From the NCBI GenBank assembly GCA_026416455.1, contig JAOAFE010000007.1, forward strand, positions 48,598-112,597: a DNA stretch of 64,000 nucleotides, in the 5' to 3' direction. The stretch is from Syntrophales bacterium. GTDB taxonomy: Bacteria > Desulfobacterota > Syntrophia > Syntrophales > UBA8958. The notes under the pieces were generated by a model, which was not told the DNA's origin, did not search any database, and saw only the letters and a list, made by a program, of their open reading frames with translations. Shown piece by piece: positions 54,238-63,783 of this stretch. Position 1 is the stretch's first letter; each line of letters opens with the position of its first letter. Position numbers and translations under genes: made by a program.

Positions 54238-55653
54238 ATGGCTCGTCTAGATGCGATGAGGAGAAAGGTAAAACACATCCACTTCGTGGGCATTGGGGGC
54301 ATCGGTATGAGCGGCATTGCCGAGGTTCTTCTAAATTTAGGTTACCAAGTTACGGGCTCCGACCTAAACGATACGGAGATTACAAGGAGACTAAAGTCTC
54401 TCGGGGCTACGGTTTACCAGGGGCACAATGGTAATCACCTCTCAGATGCGGATGTGGTCGTGATATCGACCGCTGTTCGTCCCGACAATCCAGAAGTGAT
54501 CAGGGCGCATGAGCGGGGTATTCCTGTCATTCCCCGGGCGGAGATGTTGGCCGAGCTCCTCAAAATGAAATTTTCTATTGCCGTCTCCGGCTCCCATGGA
54601 AAGACGACCACCACCTCTATGATTGCCACCGTTTTGGCGACAGCCGGTCTTGACCCGACAATGGTTATTGGTGGCAAATTGGGAAGCATTGGCAGCAACG
54701 CACGCTTGGGTAGTGGGGAGGTGATCGTTGCTGAGGCAGATGAAAGTGATGGCTCTTTCCTGAAGTTGGGACCGTGTTTGGCCGTTATTACCAACATTGA
54801 CCGAGAACACTTAGATTACTATCGCGATATAGAAGAAATCAAGGAGGCATTTTTGAAGTTCGCCAATATTGTGCCGTTTTATGGGGCGACGGTTATTTGT
54901 AGTGATGATGGTTACGCCCGGGAGATCATTCCGCAGGTAAAGAGAAGGTTGATTACCTACGGTATGGAGACGTCGGCAGATTATCGGGCCAGGCAGTGGA
55001 GATTTGAGGGGGGTATTTCCAAGTTTAACGTGTACCATCAAGAGGAATTTATTGGTGAAGTAACCCTCCATGTGCCCGGACGCTTTAATGTACTTAATGC
55101 GTTAGCGGCCATGGCGGTGGCAAGGGAGCTCGATATTGGAGTAAAAGATATCGTCACGGGGCTGGCTAATTTCCGGGGTGTACAGAGGAGGTTGGAGGTC
55201 AAGGGCAAGAAAAAAGGGATCATCGTTGTCGACGATTACGGGCATCATCCGACAGAGATAAGAGAAACTCTGGCGGCCGCCAGAGAATTATGGGGAGGGC
55301 GGATGATTGTCGTTTTTCAGCCCCATCGATATTCGAGAACAAAGGCTCTATATCGAGATTTTCTTACTGCGTTCGATGCGGCGGATTTACTTATCGTGAC
55401 GGATATATATCCGGCGAGCGAAGACCCTATCGCAGGAGTTAACTCTGCATCGCTTTGCAACGATATGAGGGCAAGAGGTAAGGGCGTAGTTTATATTAGC
55501 GACCTAAACGAAGTCACCTCTTATCTGCTCAAGGTGGCAAAAACCGGTGACGTTATCATCACTCAGGGGGCAGGTAACGTGTGGTCGGTGGGAGACAAAT
55601 TTCTCAAGATGTTGGAAGAGGATGATGGAGACGGAACTAAAGAAGAAGATTAG
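54238..55653 (+). CDS. murC: UDP-MurNAc:L-alanine ligase
   Basis: A 471-residue Mur ligase that adds the first stem-peptide residue. The N-terminus HIHFVGIGGIGMSGIAEVL is diagnostic, the ATP loop is VSGSHGKTTTTSM (about 115-127), and DDYGHHPTEIRETL (about 335) is the C-domain hallmark. ATG 54238 with GTGAGG upstream is chosen; the tracked start at 54118 lies inside murG in another frame. Confidence 0.96.
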   Translation: MARLDAMRRKVKHIHFVGIGGIGMSGIAEVLLNLGYQVTGSDLNDTEITRRLKSLGATVYQGHNGNHLSDADVVVISTAVRPDNPEVIRAHERGIPVIPRAEMLAELLKMKFSIAVSGSHGKTTTTSMIATVLATAGLDPTMVIGGKLGSIGSNARLGSGEVIVAEADESDGSFLKLGPCLAVITNIDREHLDYYRDIEEIKEAFLKFANIVPFYGATVICSDDGYAREIIPQVKRRLITYGMETSADYRARQWRFEGGISKFNVYHQEEFIGEVTLHVPGRFNVLNALAAMAVARELDIGVKDIVTGLANFRGVQRRLEVKGKKKGIIVVDDYGHHPTEIRETLAAARELWGGRMIVVFQPHRYSRTKALYRDFLTAFDAADLLIVTDIYPASEDPIAGVNSASLCNDMRARGKGVVYISDLNEVTSYLLKVAKTGDVIITQGAGNVWSVGDKFLKMLEEDDGDGTKEED

Positions 55654-56569
55654 TAGTCTATGCGAGGGAGATGTGAAATTTGATGTTCCCATGAGGGACT
55701 ATACATCGATGAAGGTGGGAGGAAGGGTGGAGTGTTTGGCCTTTCCGCCCTCGGTTCAGCATGTATCGGCATTGGTGAGATTTCTTTGTGACCGGGGCAT
55801 CCCTTTTGTGCCGACAGGCAATGGGACCAACTTGATTGTACGAGAAGGGGGGTTCCGAGGCGTACTTTTAGGATTGGGGAGGCTAAAAAACATAAGCCTT
55901 TTGCCCGTAGAAGAGGGTATGGGTTTCTATGCCGAAGCAGGCGCATCGCTCAGGGAGATAATTAATCTGGCCGTCGAGAGGCAAATGACTGGCATCGAAT
56001 TTTTGGCCGGTATACCGGGTAGTGTGGGGGGAGCGGTAAGGATGAATGCCGGTGCTTGGGGCCGAGAAATCAAGGACGTCCTCAAGGATGTATCGATCGC
56101 AAATGCTGATGGTGAAATAAAATGTTTCCCTGCCGAAACACTTCCCTTCCGTTATCGCTCTTTGGAACTAAAACCATCGGAGGTAATCGTTGGTGCTGTC
56201 TTCTTACTTGCTCCCGGTGAAAGAGAGAAGATTGAGGCATGTATTGAGGAGATATGGAGGAAAAGAAGGATGCGTCATCCCCTCGATTACCCATCTGCGG
56301 GTTCGATCTTCAAGAACCCGCCGGGAAAATCGGCCGGTAGGTTGATAGAAGAAACGGGGCTCAAGGGTTTAGAGATAGGAGGGGCGCGGGTCTCGGAGAA
56401 ACACGCCAATTTTATCGTGAATACCGGATCCGCCAGCGCATCTGATGTGGTTGAACTCATCAATGTGATCAAAAGGGAAGTCAAAAAGAAGCACGGTATC
56501 ACTCTTGAGACGGAGGTCGTGATCATTGGTGAGAATGGCCCCCAGGAGGAAACAGTTGAGCTTATATAG
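55622..56569 (+). CDS. murB: UDP-N-acetylenolpyruvoylglucosamine reductase
   Basis: A 315-residue FAD enzyme reducing the enolpyruvyl group to give UDP-MurNAc. FAD-binding motifs are VPTGNGTNLIVREGGFRG and GIEFLAGIPGSVGGAVRMNAGAWG, and the active-site Ser is in YPSAGSIFKNPPG, so it belongs to the shorter MurB type. The start is ATG 55622 (or the next codon, ATG 55625), inside the end of murC behind GGAAGAG; the tracked 55547 start lies deeper in murC. The usual ddl gene does not follow. Confidence 0.95.
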   Translation: MMETELKKKISSLCEGDVKFDVPMRDYTSMKVGGRVECLAFPPSVQHVSALVRFLCDRGIPFVPTGNGTNLIVREGGFRGVLLGLGRLKNISLLPVEEGMGFYAEAGASLREIINLAVERQMTGIEFLAGIPGSVGGAVRMNAGAWGREIKDVLKDVSIANADGEIKCFPAETLPFRYRSLELKPSEVIVGAVFLLAPGEREKIEACIEEIWRKRRMRHPLDYPSAGSIFKNPPGKSAGRLIEETGLKGLEIGGARVSEKHANFIVNTGSASASDVVELINVIKREVKKKHGITLETEVVIIGENGPQEETVELI

Positions 56570-57392
56570 GCAAACGGCCGGCAAATACTGGTTGAGGCGG
56601 AGAAGTAATTCCATCATACGAGATGTGATTACCGCTTCCTTCTTTCTTGGCAGTACTATCTTGGTGAGTGGGATGTTCGTTTATCTGTTTAGCATAATCT
56701 ATAGCATGCCTTGGTTGGAGACCAAGAAGGTAGTAATCCGTGGGATAAACGAACTCACGGAGCAAGAGGTCATGGATGTCGCACAGGTGAAGAAAGGGGT
56801 AAACATACTGGCGGTAAACACCCGTGAAATTGAAAGAAGGGTTAAGATGATTCCTTGGGTGAAAGAGGTGCACGTCGGTCGCGAATATCCGAGCCGCATC
56901 GTGATCGACATCAAGGAAAGGGTGGCGGTAGCCATGTTGAAACGAGGCGAAGATATATACCTTTTGGACAAGGAAGCTAATCCCTTTAAGAAATTATCGA
57001 CCCGAGACGATGTGGATCTCCCCATTTTGACTGGTTTTTCCGGAGACGGCAGTCTGAGATCACAGCTGTTGGCGAAGGCCCTTGCTCTGATCGATTATTT
57101 AAAAAGCAATCCCGGGGCAGCGTCTCTCGAGTCCATCTCCGAGATTCATGGAGATGAGCGTCTCGGCCTCACCCTTTTCACTACCACCGGCATGTGTTTG
57201 GTCCTGGGATTTAACGACTATGAGGCAAAGTTGAAAAATGTGCCCTTAGTCCTTGCCGACCTAGAACGTAAGAACATGAGGACGGCTTTTTTACGCATCG
57301 ATTTGAGCGATCCGGTTAAGGTGACGGTACAACCACGTCAGGTGCCGGCGCCTCAGAAATCCAGATCGCCAGAAGGGGAGGTAAAGATCTGA
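56526..57392 (+). CDS. ftsQ: Cell division protein FtsQ
   Basis: A bitopic divisome protein of about 288 residues. A basic N-terminus and one membrane helix (about 38-60, ASFFLGSTILVSGMFVYLF) precede a POTRA domain (about 68-140, VVIRGINELTEQEVMDVAQV) and the FtsQ beta domain (SRIVIDIKERVAVAMLKRG). The start may be TTG 56526 (GGAGG nine bases upstream), GTG 56529 or ATG 56535; all lie inside murB. The call is firm from the POTRA/FtsQ signatures and its place before ftsA. Confidence 0.93.
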   Translation: MVRMAPRRKQLSLYRQTAGKYWLRRRSNSIIRDVITASFFLGSTILVSGMFVYLFSIIYSMPWLETKKVVIRGINELTEQEVMDVAQVKKGVNILAVNTREIERRVKMIPWVKEVHVGREYPSRIVIDIKERVAVAMLKRGEDIYLLDKEANPFKKLSTRDDVDLPILTGFSGDGSLRSQLLAKALALIDYLKSNPGAASLESISEIHGDERLGLTLFTTTGMCLVLGFNDYEAKLKNVPLVLADLERKNMRTAFLRIDLSDPVKVTVQPRQVPAPQKSRSPEGEVKI

Positions 57393-57412
57393 AGGGGAGG
57401 AAAGTTCGGTAG

Positions 57413-58636
57413 ATGAAGAGAAAAGCGAACATATTCGTAGGATTGGATATTGGTACTACGAAAACGTGCGCCATTGTGGGGGAATGGGCAGAACAAGGGC
57501 TTCATATAGTGGGGTTGGGCACTCATCCCTCTGAAGGTTTAAGAAAGGGTGTCGTGGTTAATATTGATAGTACCGTGGAATCAATTGCCCGCGCGGTGGA
57601 AGAGGCAGAGCATATGTCAGGATGTGAAATTCGCTCCGCCTACGTAAGTATCGCTGGGCAACACATCAAGAGTCAGAATAGCTTGGGAATAGTGGGGGTA
57701 AAGGGTCGGGAAGTCGATGAGGAAGATGTAAATCGGGCAATCGAAGCGTCACGGGCGGTTGCCATACCGCCGGATAGAGAAATACTTCATGCCCTCCCAC
57801 AGAGCTTTATCGTAGACGATCAGGATGGAGTGAGAGACCCCGTGGGTATGTCAGGGGTGAGACTGGAGGCGAAAGTTCATATCGTAACCGCGTCCTCCAC
57901 GGCTATCCAGAATGTCGTGAAGTCGGTAAACCGGGTGGGCATAAACGTGGAGGAACTTACTTTAGCTCAGCTGGCTTCAGCGGAGGCTGTATTAAGTGAT
58001 GATGAAAAGGATTTGGGAGTTGCTCTTTTCGATATAGGCGGCGGCACGACGGATATTGCCGTGTTTACAGAAGGCAGCATAAAACATACGGCTGTCATTC
58101 CCGTGGGTGGTCAGTATGTGACCAACGACATTGCCCAAGGATTGAGGACGCCTATTTTAGAAGCGGAGAAGGTAAAGATTAAACACGGTTGTGCTTACGT
58201 TGCCCTCATCCCAAAGGACGAAATGATAGAAGTGCCGAGTGTTGGGGGGAGAGAGGCGAGGGAGGTATCGCGCCAGCTTTTGGGACGTATAATCGAACCG
58301 CGGATGGAGGAAATTTTGAGCCTTGCTTTCAAGGAGATCGTCAAAGCGGGATTTGAGGACAATCTGGCGGCAGGAATAGTTCTCACCGGAGGGACGGCGT
58401 TGACTCCTGGTGTGGTGGAATTGGCAGAGCAGATGTTCAATCTACCCGTCCGGTGTGGTTATCCCGGTCGGATAAAGGGTTTATCGGATGTGGTAAATAG
58501 CCCCGTGTATGCCACGGCAGTGGGGCTTATCATGCGAGCGGTCAGTGGACTTCCCCCCACGGCAGCCCATGGGGCAGGAGGTGTGGTGGGAGGTTGGATC
58601 AATAAAATCAAGAAATGGTTTGTAGATTTTTTCTGA
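57413..58636 (+). CDS. ftsA: Cell division protein FtsA
   Basis: A 407-residue actin-like ATPase that anchors FtsZ to the membrane. The phosphate-1 motif is FVGLDIGTTKTCAIVG, phosphate-2 is ALFDIGGGTTDIAVF (about 205), the adenosine motif is VLTGGTALTPGVVELA (about 325), and the C-terminal amphipathic helix is INKIKKWFVDFF. It lies 13 bases before ftsZ. Confidence 0.97.
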   Translation: MKRKANIFVGLDIGTTKTCAIVGEWAEQGLHIVGLGTHPSEGLRKGVVVNIDSTVESIARAVEEAEHMSGCEIRSAYVSIAGQHIKSQNSLGIVGVKGREVDEEDVNRAIEASRAVAIPPDREILHALPQSFIVDDQDGVRDPVGMSGVRLEAKVHIVTASSTAIQNVVKSVNRVGINVEELTLAQLASAEAVLSDDEKDLGVALFDIGGGTTDIAVFTEGSIKHTAVIPVGGQYVTNDIAQGLRTPILEAEKVKIKHGCAYVALIPKDEMIEVPSVGGREAREVSRQLLGRIIEPRMEEILSLAFKEIVKAGFEDNLAAGIVLTGGTALTPGVVELAEQMFNLPVRCGYPGRIKGLSDVVNSPVYATAVGLIMRAVSGLPPTAAHGAGGVVGGWINKIKKWFVDFF

Positions 58637-58649
58637 GGGAGGGAACGCA

Positions 58650-59786
58650 ATGTTCGAACTAGCAAGTACCATGCAGGATGCAACGGCGAAAATTAAGGTC
58701 ATTGGCATCGGCGGATGTGGGGGTAATGCGGTCAATACAATGATTGCTTACCAACTAAAAGGTGTAGATTTCATCGCTGCCAATACGGACGTGCAGGCAT
58801 TATCGACCATATCCGCACCCATAAAGATACATTTAGGAGCCCAAGTAACCAAAGGGCGTGGGGCCGGAGCCAATCCCGAGCTGGGGAGGCAGGCGGCCAT
58901 AGAAAGTAAGGACATTATATACGAATGCCTGCAAGGGGCGGATATGGTTTTCATCACGGCGGGTATGGGCGGAGGGACCGGTACCGGTGGTGCCCCTGTA
59001 GTAGCAGAAATTTGCAGGGATCTGGGTGCCCTGACGGTAGCGGTCGTGACCAAGCCGTTTGGATTTGAAGCCAAGGTGCGTGCCCAGCAGGCAGAAGAAG
59101 GGATTGCGGAACTAAGGAAAATTGTCGATGCCCTGATCGTAGTTCCTAATCAGAGGCTCCTTAGCTTGGGGGGAAAGAATCTGTCTCTAAGAGAGGCTTT
59201 TAAAAAGGCTGACGATATTCTTTATCACGCCGTTAGGGGGATATCGGACCTCGTTATTGTACCAGGTGTCATTAACCTTGATTTTGCTGACGTGAAAAAT
59301 ATTATGTCCAACATGGGTCTGGCGCTAATGGGTACCGGAACCGCCTCCGGTGAAAATAGGGCAGTAGAAGCGGTGCAGCGGGCAATTTCTTCTCCCCTTT
59401 TAGAGGACAACAGTATCCAGGGTGCGCGAGGGGTTCTGCTCAATATAACGGGTGGCCCTGATATGAGCCTCTACGAGGTGAACGAAGCCGCTTCTATGGT
59501 ACAATCCGAAGTTCATGAAGATGCGAACATCATATTTGGAACTGTTATTGACGAGAGCATGGGAGATGAAATTCGAGTTACCGTTATTGCCACGGGATTT
59601 GATGAAGCAACCAAGAGAAAGGGACTGGAGAATATCTCTCGGTCCGTTTTGACTGATTTTTCCATTCCGGCCTACGTGAGAAATAAAGGAAGAAAAGACC
59701 TTTCGGTAATAAAACAAGGTTTAGTGGATGACGAGACGGACCCGAATCTGGAAGTCCCTGCCTTTCTGAGAAGACAGGCAGATTGA
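58650..59786 (+). CDS. ftsZ: Cell division GTPase FtsZ
   Basis: A 378-residue tubulin-like GTPase that forms the Z ring. The tubulin signature is TAGMGGGTGTGGAPVVAE (about 107-124); the N-terminus IKVIGIGGCGGNAVNTM is standard. The flexible linker is very short, and the C-terminal peptide LEVPAFLRRQ, which binds FtsA, closely follows the core. AGGGAGG precedes the ATG. Confidence 0.98.
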   Translation: MFELASTMQDATAKIKVIGIGGCGGNAVNTMIAYQLKGVDFIAANTDVQALSTISAPIKIHLGAQVTKGRGAGANPELGRQAAIESKDIIYECLQGADMVFITAGMGGGTGTGGAPVVAEICRDLGALTVAVVTKPFGFEAKVRAQQAEEGIAELRKIVDALIVVPNQRLLSLGGKNLSLREAFKKADDILYHAVRGISDLVIVPGVINLDFADVKNIMSNMGLALMGTGTASGENRAVEAVQRAISSPLLEDNSIQGARGVLLNITGGPDMSLYEVNEAASMVQSEVHEDANIIFGTVIDESMGDEIRVTVIATGFDEATKRKGLENISRSVLTDFSIPAYVRNKGRKDLSVIKQGLVDDETDPNLEVPAFLRRQAD

Positions 59787-59792
59787 GGATGA

Positions 59793-61442
59793 ATGAAAAA
59801 AAGTGTCCCGCTCGAAGACGGGATTATAAGAAAGGTTTGGGGAGATAAACTAAGGATCTGCCTTGCCTATCCCAATAACTATCGGATAGGCATGAGCAAT
59901 TTAGGGTTTCAGACCGTCTATCGTCTCTTCAACGATCATCCCCAGGTTCTTTGCGAACGAATATTTCTGCCCTCCCCTAAAGAAAGGGTGGGAAAACCTA
60001 TTAGCATAGAATCGGGTCGTCCCGTTCAGGACTTTCATATCCTAGCCTTTTCTATATCTTTTGAAAACGATTACCTAGGTGTTTTGAAACTCCTCTCATG
60101 GGCGGGAATCGAGATAGAGCGGGAAAAACGCATGGAGTCAGCCCCTCTCGTGATCGCGGGAGGAGTAGCTGTTACCTTGAATCCCGAACCGTTGGCAAAA
60201 TTCATAGATCTCTTCCTTATCGGTGAAGGAGAAGTCATGATCCCTCTCTTTCTGGAAACCTGCCTGGCAGGCTATGAAGCGGGCATAAAGAAGAAGGATT
60301 TATTAGAGAAAATACAAAGAGAGCTACCGTCTGCTTATGTGCCTGCCTTCTATGAAGTCGCTTACGATTCCGATGGAAGGATTGAGGAGTTTCGTCCGCT
60401 GATGGAAGGTGTGCCGGAAAAGATAAAGAGAGACTGGGTCAAGGATATAGACTCTATGCCATGTGAGCAGGTAATCATTACGCCGGAAGCGGAACTGGGA
60501 AACATGTACCTGGTGGAGGTAAACAGGGGTTGCGCGCGCGGTTGTCGTTTTTGTGCAGCAGGCTACGTATACCGTCCGGTACGTTTCCGTCGAGGAGCCT
60601 CAATTACCAGTTGTATAAGGCGAGGAGTTGAGAAAACGAAGCGGGTAGGTCTTCTCGGTACGGCGGTTTCAGACCATCCTGAGCTGCTCAAGTTTTGCCA
60701 AGATATCATCGAAAGGGGAGGAGAGGTGGCCATTGGATCCTTGCGCCTCGACCGCCTTACCACGGAATTGGTGGAGATGTTAGTTCTGGGTGGAGTAAAA
60801 ACGGTTGCCATCGCACCGGAGGCAGGCTCCCAGAGGATGAGGAATTTGATTAACAAACAAGTGGAAGAGTACCATATCTGGGAAGCTTTGTCATTGTTGT
60901 TGGAAAAAGGGATCGAGAACTTGAGAATTTACTTCATGATTGGTCTTCCCACGGAAAAAGAAGATGATATTGACGCGCTCATACAATTGACAAAAGAAGT
61001 GGCTGCCTACAGTGTAAAGGTTAACGGTAGGGAAGCTAAATTCAGAAGCATTACCGTCAGTATCAATCCGTTTATTCCGAAACCGGTGACCCCCTTTCAG
61101 TGGGAACCCCTAGCGTCGGGTCGTTATCTTCAGTCCCAGATTAAAAGGATAAAGAACGCCCTTGCCCGCATTCCCCTTTTAGATATTAGGGCGACATCTT
61201 ACCGGGAAAGTTATATCCAAGCCCTTTTTTCCCTGGGAGATAGAAGGGTGGGGGAAATATTAAAATATCGTCTTCAGGGCATGAGTTGGTCTCAGGCATT
61301 TAGTTTAAGTAAACCCCATCCCAACTTCTGGGTTCATCGGAGAAAGGAGTTGAAAGAGAATCTCCCCTGGGATTTCATCGATCACGGGGTGAAAAAAGAG
61401 ACCCTATTAAAGGAGTATTTTCAAATCTCCGTTGACAAATAG
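59793..61442 (+). CDS. B12-binding-like radical SAM protein (TIGR03960-type)
   Basis: A 549-residue radical SAM protein. The N-terminal part (about 15-215, AYPNNYRIGMSNLGFQTVYR and VIAGGVAVTLNPEPLAKFID) resembles a B12-binding Rossmann domain. The radical SAM motif is NRGCARGCRFCAAGYVYRP (CX3CX2C, about 247-254). From memory it matches the uncharacterised family TIGR03960, often fused or next to a DUF2344 protein, which is not found here. The reaction is unknown. It begins six bases after ftsZ and may be transcribed with it. Confidence 0.85.
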   Translation: MKKSVPLEDGIIRKVWGDKLRICLAYPNNYRIGMSNLGFQTVYRLFNDHPQVLCERIFLPSPKERVGKPISIESGRPVQDFHILAFSISFENDYLGVLKLLSWAGIEIEREKRMESAPLVIAGGVAVTLNPEPLAKFIDLFLIGEGEVMIPLFLETCLAGYEAGIKKKDLLEKIQRELPSAYVPAFYEVAYDSDGRIEEFRPLMEGVPEKIKRDWVKDIDSMPCEQVIITPEAELGNMYLVEVNRGCARGCRFCAAGYVYRPVRFRRGASITSCIRRGVEKTKRVGLLGTAVSDHPELLKFCQDIIERGGEVAIGSLRLDRLTTELVEMLVLGGVKTVAIAPEAGSQRMRNLINKQVEEYHIWEALSLLLEKGIENLRIYFMIGLPTEKEDDIDALIQLTKEVAAYSVKVNGREAKFRSITVSINPFIPKPVTPFQWEPLASGRYLQSQIKRIKNALARIPLLDIRATSYRESYIQALFSLGDRRVGEILKYRLQGMSWSQAFSLSKPHPNFWVHRRKELKENLPWDFIDHGVKKETLLKEYFQISVDK

Positions 61443-61477
61443 CGTACAGTTTGATAGCGAATAATAGGTTATTAGCT

Positions 61478-61553
<76 letters not shown>

Positions 61554-61564
61554 GGCACGTTAAG

Positions 61565-61592
61565 GGGTTGCTCGAAAGAGCAGCCCTTTTTT
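61565..61592 (+). terminator. Rho-independent terminator after tRNA-Ala
   Basis: GGGTTGCTC (61565-61573), GAAA loop, GAGCAGCCC (61578-61586) and six T. The nine-base stem has one G-U pair. It would end transcripts reading through from the dcw/radical SAM region. Confidence 0.9.
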
Positions 61593-62126
61593 GTTAAATC
61601 TGACGGTTGTAGTTTTTAACTTTGTCAATCCTATTGTTAAAAATACAGCAGATGTTGTGACGGCGAGGAGGTGAGAATCTAATGATATGAATATTGAATA
61701 ATGTTAAGAATTATAGCCATTGGAAATACAAGCGTACAATAAATTATAAAGCTAATAATTGTTCTTATCGTTTGGATCCCTCCCCTTTGTTGCCAGAAAA
61801 AGTTGTGGTTGAATATATAATGCATTGTTATAGATGCGATAGGTGAAGTGAGTGCGATTGTTATTACTTCAATGGCACAGTGCGAACACCAGATAGATTT
61901 TGTTAAATGACTTTGAGTCTTATGGTAGAAAAGACATTTTAGATATTATTCAGAATCCAGAAAAAAATGTAGATATGGAATTTTTTGATACCAGAATATA
62001 TAATAGTTAAAAGGAAATTTTAAAAAAGTGCATACAGGAAAAAGAGGAATTCTTTGTCACCAAGATTCACTTGATGCCTTTGTATTAAAGGGGTGCATGG
62101 AAGGCACATAAAATAAGAGGGCCGTC
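61593..62126. other. AT-rich stretch with gene debris
   Basis: No intact gene is seen. On the plus strand the frame 61897-62088 encodes NDFESYGRKDILDIIQNPEK-like sequence, interrupted by one in-frame TAA (62008-62010) and ending at TAA 62086; it reads like a broken protein. On the minus strand 61679-61945 is an open frame of 89 codons (longest ATG-started part 48 residues, from 61825) whose end is hydrophobic (TIRTIISFIIYCTLVFPMAI). These overlap between 61897 and 61945, so at most one is genuine there. Base composition is clearly more AT-rich than the core genes. Confidence 0.5.
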
Positions 62127-63223
62127 GTGAGGCTGAGATTAACCAAGATAGATGAATATCAATTTCTCACGTGTCTTAAGCATTCACTTTGGGGAAGCAA
62201 ATCAGCACGATTCAAAGACTGGCGTATTGGTGATAAACTCGCGTTCATAGTAGATAAGGCTCTTGCAGCCCTTGCGGAAGTCTGTGGCGAGCCGTTTGAA
62301 TCCAGGGACAAGGTATGGGAAAATGGGTTATACCCACATCACGTACCTATCCGTTTCCTCCACGTCCTTGCGCCGCAAGATCGTCCTGCAATTTTAGGTG
62401 AAGTTCGAGATGTACTAATTCGTCAATGGGGTCAGAATTATGGATGGGGCATTTTAAATCAGCAAGTACTAGAAAGTCCAGAATCCGATCTGGTGGCCAA
62501 TGCCCTAATTTCAAGGTCAAATGCCCTCGTTGAATATCGACAAACCCTTGACGAGCGTTTAGATGAAGCGCGCATTCAGCGGGACAAAATCGCCGAAAGA
62601 AGGCTCATCGAAAGAATTTCCGCCATGAGCAAGAACATACTCAACAATTAGAAATAGGGTATGAGCAAGTTGAAACCAAACGCGAGACGTCAGCGCACAC
62701 CAAGACCCAGAGCGAGCTTGTAGACCTCGGAAAAATCACCGGATGTTCAGTATGGATTGCCGCTAATGATCAAACCAGGAAATATGGAGGACGTACAATT
62801 TCTGCTGGTTGCCTTAAGAAACTACCAAGCATGGGTTTGAGCGAAGAAGCTACGAGGCGGATAGCCTTGATAGACGTAATCTGGATCAAACAAAATGCCC
62901 CCATTGCAGCTTTTGAGATCGAGACATCTACATCCATCTATTCAGGCCTCCTCCGAATATCTGATCTGTTATCTGTCGTACCTGCCCTCAAAATTAAAAT
63001 TTACCTGGTTGCGCCGAAGGAACGTAAGGGTAAAGTATTGAGCGAACTTAATCGTCCCACATTCCGAAAAATAGGCCTCAACGAGTATTGCAGCTACATA
63101 TCGAGCGAGGATCTAAGCGACCTGGTCGTGAAAGTTAAGGAATACGGAGGCCACATTCAGCCCAGTATTATAGATAAGATTTCCGTGTCGTTGACAGAAG
63201 AGAAAGACGAAGAGACACCCTAA
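62127..63223 (+). pseudogene. Frameshifted EVE-like plus nuclease-like protein
   Basis: Two tracked ORFs (62127-62651, 174 aa, and 62831-63223, 130 aa) appear to be one gene broken by a frameshift. The second frame stays open far upstream of its ATG, back across the first ORF's stop (HEQEHTQQLEIGYEQVETKR around 62624-62683), so coding switches frame between about 62590 and 62640. The first part (KHSLWGSKSARFKDWRIGDK; GEPFESRDKVWENGLYPHHV) looks like an EVE/PUA-like domain that senses modified bases. The last part (ALIDVIWIKQNAPIAAFEIE then TSTSIYSGLLRISDLL) fits a PD-(D/E)XK-like nuclease core. GTG 62127 has AGAGG upstream. It could be a decayed modification-dependent restriction gene, a sequencing error, or programmed frameshifting. 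Confidence 0.65.
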
Positions 63224-63304
63224 TAAGGTGTTGAGATTTGCGTTTCCCTGAAGCAATCGATGATGGTCTTTACCTATAACAGTAGGTGATAAAAAGGAGC
63301 GAAT

Positions 63305-63577
63305 ATGGACCTTAAGCAGGAACTGGGGAACGAGATGTTGAACTTATACAGAATGGCGAAAGAAAAGTGCAATTACAATGCTACGAGATTTATTCAAATG
63401 TTCTATAAATTGGGTCCAGTTGAAACAGCTAAGACTTTAATTAATTCTAAAACCCCGACTGAGGGCTTTACTGCCATGTGGGAATGTAATTGTCTCGATT
63501 TGACAGTTGAATTTTTGGTGTTAGATCCGAGATTCAGAGGATTATTTTCGGAAGAAGAATTGGCAAAAGTGAAATAA
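63305..63577 (+). CDS. Small orphan domain protein, restriction-associated-like
   Basis: A 90-residue protein with AAGGAG at good spacing before the ATG. The second half (SKTPTEGFTAMWECNCLDLT and LDPRFRGLFSEEELAKVK) resembles a C-terminal domain that I recall at the end of various HNH-type and uncharacterised bacterial proteins. Here it stands alone. Function unknown. Its neighbours in the accessory tail suggest a defence or mobile context (inference). Confidence 0.65.
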   Translation: MDLKQELGNEMLNLYRMAKEKCNYNATRFIQMFYKLGPVETAKTLINSKTPTEGFTAMWECNCLDLTVEFLVLDPRFRGLFSEEELAKVK

Positions 63578-63783
63578 AGATTAATTGAATACGGGTACAA
63601 TTTTAAAGCTCCCTAATGGCTCAATCGCAAAGCGGGTAATGGCCTGGGCACTTTTTCACAGAAATGAAATCCCATTACGATATTTTTTATAATTATTCTT
63701 TATCTTTCGAGCTTTAAACTGTACGATAGAACACACTGACAGAGAAGGTGGATATCTTGATAATATCTAAGAGAGTTATAAAT
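63578..63783. other. Intergenic gap, nothing recognised
   Basis: The AT-rich gap between the 90-aa ORF and the Cys-rich partial ORF. I see no tRNA, clear promoter or terminator hairpin in it. Confidence 0.5.

Noticed and set aside
61432-61460. TTGACA before tRNA-Ala as its promoter
   Set aside because: No acceptable -10 hexamer at 15-19 bases; the tRNA may be read from upstream.
62831-63223. 130-aa ORF at 62831 as an independent gene
   Set aside because: Its frame remains open far upstream of the ATG and across the preceding ORF's end, and no ribosome-binding site precedes the ATG, so it is the continuation of the frameshifted gene.
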